Part shown: piece after piece, positions 33,864 to 35,131 of the stretch
Position numbering within the stretch: the stretch's first letter is position 1
Layout: each line of letters begins with the position of its first letter
Origin: CAYGEY01 sp964349065
GTDB taxonomy: Bacteria; Patescibacteriota; Gracilibacteria; 1-14-2-50-48-13
NCBI GenBank assembly: GCA_964349065.1
Contig: CAYGEY010000009.1
Location: 1-35,131, forward strand
DNA: 35,131 bases
Direction of reading: 5' to 3'
Program-made: the position numbers and the translations under genes
Notes under the pieces: model-generated
Told to the model about the DNA's origin: nothing
What the model saw: only the letters and a program-made list of their open reading frames with translations
The model's database searches: none

Positions 33864-34361
33864 ATGGCAGACAATAAATCAAATACAGAACATGGGGATT
33901 GCATCTTTTGCAAAATAATTAGCGGTGAAATCAAGACTCCCGGGATTTATTGGGAAGATGAAAAATTCATGGCGTTTTTATCCACGTGGCCGAATATGGA
34001 AGGAGTCACGGTGTTGGTATCGAAAGTGCACTATGGAAGTGACGTATTAGCAATGCCTGATGATATGTTACAAAATATGGTTCTAGCAGCAAAAAATGTA
34101 TCTAAAAAACTGATAAAATATTTTGAAAATGTTGGGAGAGTGGGATTAGTTATGGAAGGAACCGGGATTGATCATGCTCATATAAAGTTATATCCTATGC
34201 ATGGGACAGGTCACATGAAGCGCGGAGAGTGGAAACAGTACCACAGTAATGTGGATACATATTTTGAAACGTATCCCGGGTATATTTGCTCTAATGATGG
34301 GCCGAAAGGAGACGAGGAGAAGATCAAGGAGCTGGCGGAGGGGTTAAAAGAGATACAATAA
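33864..34361 (+). CDS. HIT-family nucleotide hydrolase/transferase
   Basis: A 165-residue histidine-triad protein that probably hydrolyses nucleoside phosphoramidates or dinucleoside polyphosphates. The N-terminal Cys pair C-x-x-C (C13, C16) suggests a zinc site. In the triad region GIDHAHIKLYPM, His104 and His106 are present, but the third His of H-x-H-x-H is Lys108. His106 corresponds to the catalytic nucleophile, so activity is still possible. The rest of the fold is normal in length, with a C-terminal extension of about 50 residues. It lies 24 bases after tRNA-Ser. Confidence 0.88.
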   Translation: MADNKSNTEHGDCIFCKIISGEIKTPGIYWEDEKFMAFLSTWPNMEGVTVLVSKVHYGSDVLAMPDDMLQNMVLAAKNVSKKLIKYFENVGRVGLVMEGTGIDHAHIKLYPMHGTGHMKRGEWKQYHSNVDTYFETYPGYICSNDGPKGDEEKIKELAEGLKEIQ

Positions 34362-34434
34362 GAATTTTTATTAAACATTGATTTTGGAACAAAAAGTAAT
34401 TCATACTCAAAATATAAATTATCTCATCAATCTT

Positions 34435-34881
34435 ATGGAAGTAACAAGACATTTTGTATCGACAACATTCATAGTACACAAGCAGAAAGTGCTCCTGCAT
34501 CTTCATAAAAAACTCGGTATTTGGATACCTGTTGGGGGTCACATAGATCGTGATGAATTACCGCATATTGCAGCTCTCAGAGAAGTTAAAGAAGAAACTG
34601 GTTTGGAGGTAATCTTACTTAATCCGGATGAACAAATTGATATGGGAGATGTGAAACAACTCCATCGTCCAATGCATGTTTTGTTAGAAAATATCAATCC
34701 GTTTCATCAGCATATTGATTTTATTTATTATGCCACATCTGATACTGATAATGTTCAGCCAGAGGATGGAGAATCAACAAATTTGAAATGGTTTGCAGCA
34801 GAAGAAATCGAAGCTCTAGAGGGTGCCCCTGGAAACGTCAAAGTGCTTTCTCTGGAGGCGATTGACTTGCTTGGAGTGTAA
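34435..34881 (+). CDS. Nudix hydrolase
   Basis: Hydrolyses a nucleoside diphosphate linked to some other group. The Nudix box is intact: a G-H-I-D-R-D-E start, then REVKEETGLEV, giving the G-x5-E-x7-R-E-x-x-E-E-x-G pattern. ATG 34435 (MEVTRHF) places the fold at its usual start; an in-frame TTG at 34378 would add 19 residues with no support. No ribosome-binding site is visible. The substrate cannot be told. Confidence 0.9.
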   Translation: MEVTRHFVSTTFIVHKQKVLLHLHKKLGIWIPVGGHIDRDELPHIAALREVKEETGLEVILLNPDEQIDMGDVKQLHRPMHVLLENINPFHQHIDFIYYATSDTDNVQPEDGESTNLKWFAAEEIEALEGAPGNVKVLSLEAIDLLGV

Positions 34882-34904
34882 TACATTAGATTATTAAATA
34901 TTAT

Positions 34905-35131
34905 ATGAAATCTCTTTATCAAAATAAAGAATTTGCAGAATATTGGGACACACGATCTGGTAATAAAGGTGAAGTATATAAGCGTTATGTACTTGATCCA
35001 ATAATGTTTAAACTATTACATCCTATTTCTAACAAGATTGTTCTAGAAATTGGTTGTGGAAATGGATATTTAGCAAAAAAATTTATTAAAAATGGGGTTA
35101 AATCATTAAAACTTCTAGATATTTCAAAATA
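34905..35131 (+). CDS. SAM-dependent methyltransferase (partial, runs off the window)
   Basis: The first 75 codons of a gene cut by the window end. It begins MKSLYQNKEFAEYWDTR and contains motif I, VLEIGCGNGYLAKKF, followed by the strand-2 motif LKLLDISK, where the sequence stops. This is a class I methyltransferase; the substrate is unknown. It starts 23 bases after the Nudix gene and has no visible ribosome-binding site. Confidence 0.8.
   Translation, partial: MKSLYQNKEFAEYWDTRSGNKGEVYKRYVLDPIMFKLLHPISNKIVLEIGCGNGYLAKKFIKNGVKSLKLLDISK

Noticed and set aside
1..35131. UGA read as glycine (code 25)
   Set aside because: Conserved proteins end at expected lengths on TGA (sufC, the Panacea antitoxin), and no conserved domain is broken by an in-frame TGA.
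1..35131. CRISPR array or insertion sequence
   Set aside because: No regularly spaced repeats, transposase motifs or terminal inverted repeats with target duplications were seen.

Overview
The window is AT-rich, uses the standard genetic code (TGA acts as a stop, for example in the ATGA overlaps at 2333-2336 and 28685-28688), is densely packed, and has few Shine-Dalgarno sequences in front of its genes. The gene set suggests the Candidate Phyla Radiation (Patescibacteria): a DUF4012 protein, TrbL/VirB6-like and VirB2-like membrane proteins, a minimal peptidoglycan set (ftsW, murG, mltG, an M23 hydrolase), CHASE2-cyclase signalling, and many large proteins without recognisable domains. The SUF operon and standard code fit a Peregrinibacteria-like lineage better than the UGA-recoded Gracilibacteria/Absconditabacteria, but that placement is inference.

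Layout. 1-5269 (+): a five-gene suf operon, sufB-sufC-sufD-sufS-sufU, behind a promoter with an inverted repeat over its -10 box. 5259-10739 (-): an SLH-S41 peptidase, a CHASE2 adenylate cyclase, an RluD-type pseudouridine synthase and a disordered small protein. 10858-11943 (+): a protein that looks like a Mur ligase without its ATP-binding loop. 11944-12296: a 353-base intergenic region containing a consensus promoter, a perfect palindrome over its -35 box, and an intrinsic terminator. Together these outline a probable small RNA of about 95 nt. 12297-19491 (+): a two-TM protein, a 953-residue VirB6-like polytopic protein, and a 1252-residue soluble protein of unknown function. They are tightly spaced and look like one operon of a secretion or pilus-type machine.

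26234-19488 (-): a cell-envelope operon, ybaB-mltG-DUF4012-M23 hydrolase-ftsW-murG, with a divergent promoter region at its head and an 83-nt overlap between ftsW and murG. 26362-28960 (+): an accessory islet holding a 588-residue unknown protein and a Panacea-domain antitoxin/RelE-like toxin pair. 29056-31036 (+): housekeeping genes bL25, bS16 and the KH protein KhpA, followed by a VirB2-like pilin-type protein that may belong with the VirB6-like protein. 31033-32115 (-): a polyprenyl-phosphate sugar-1-phosphate transferase. 32175-35131: a Trm9-like methyltransferase, an unknown helical protein with a possible degenerate J-domain (-), tRNA-Ser(GGA), a HIT protein, a Nudix hydrolase and the start of another methyltransferase.

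The main themes are Fe-S cluster assembly, wall synthesis and remodelling, and a putative envelope-spanning secretion or pilus apparatus. The most unusual elements are the putative small RNA with a strong but apparently unused ribosome-binding site, the pseudo-Mur ligase, the VirB6/1252-residue protein operon, and the Panacea-RelE pair beside an unknown coiled-coil protein. All assignments come from reading the sequence; no database search was run.
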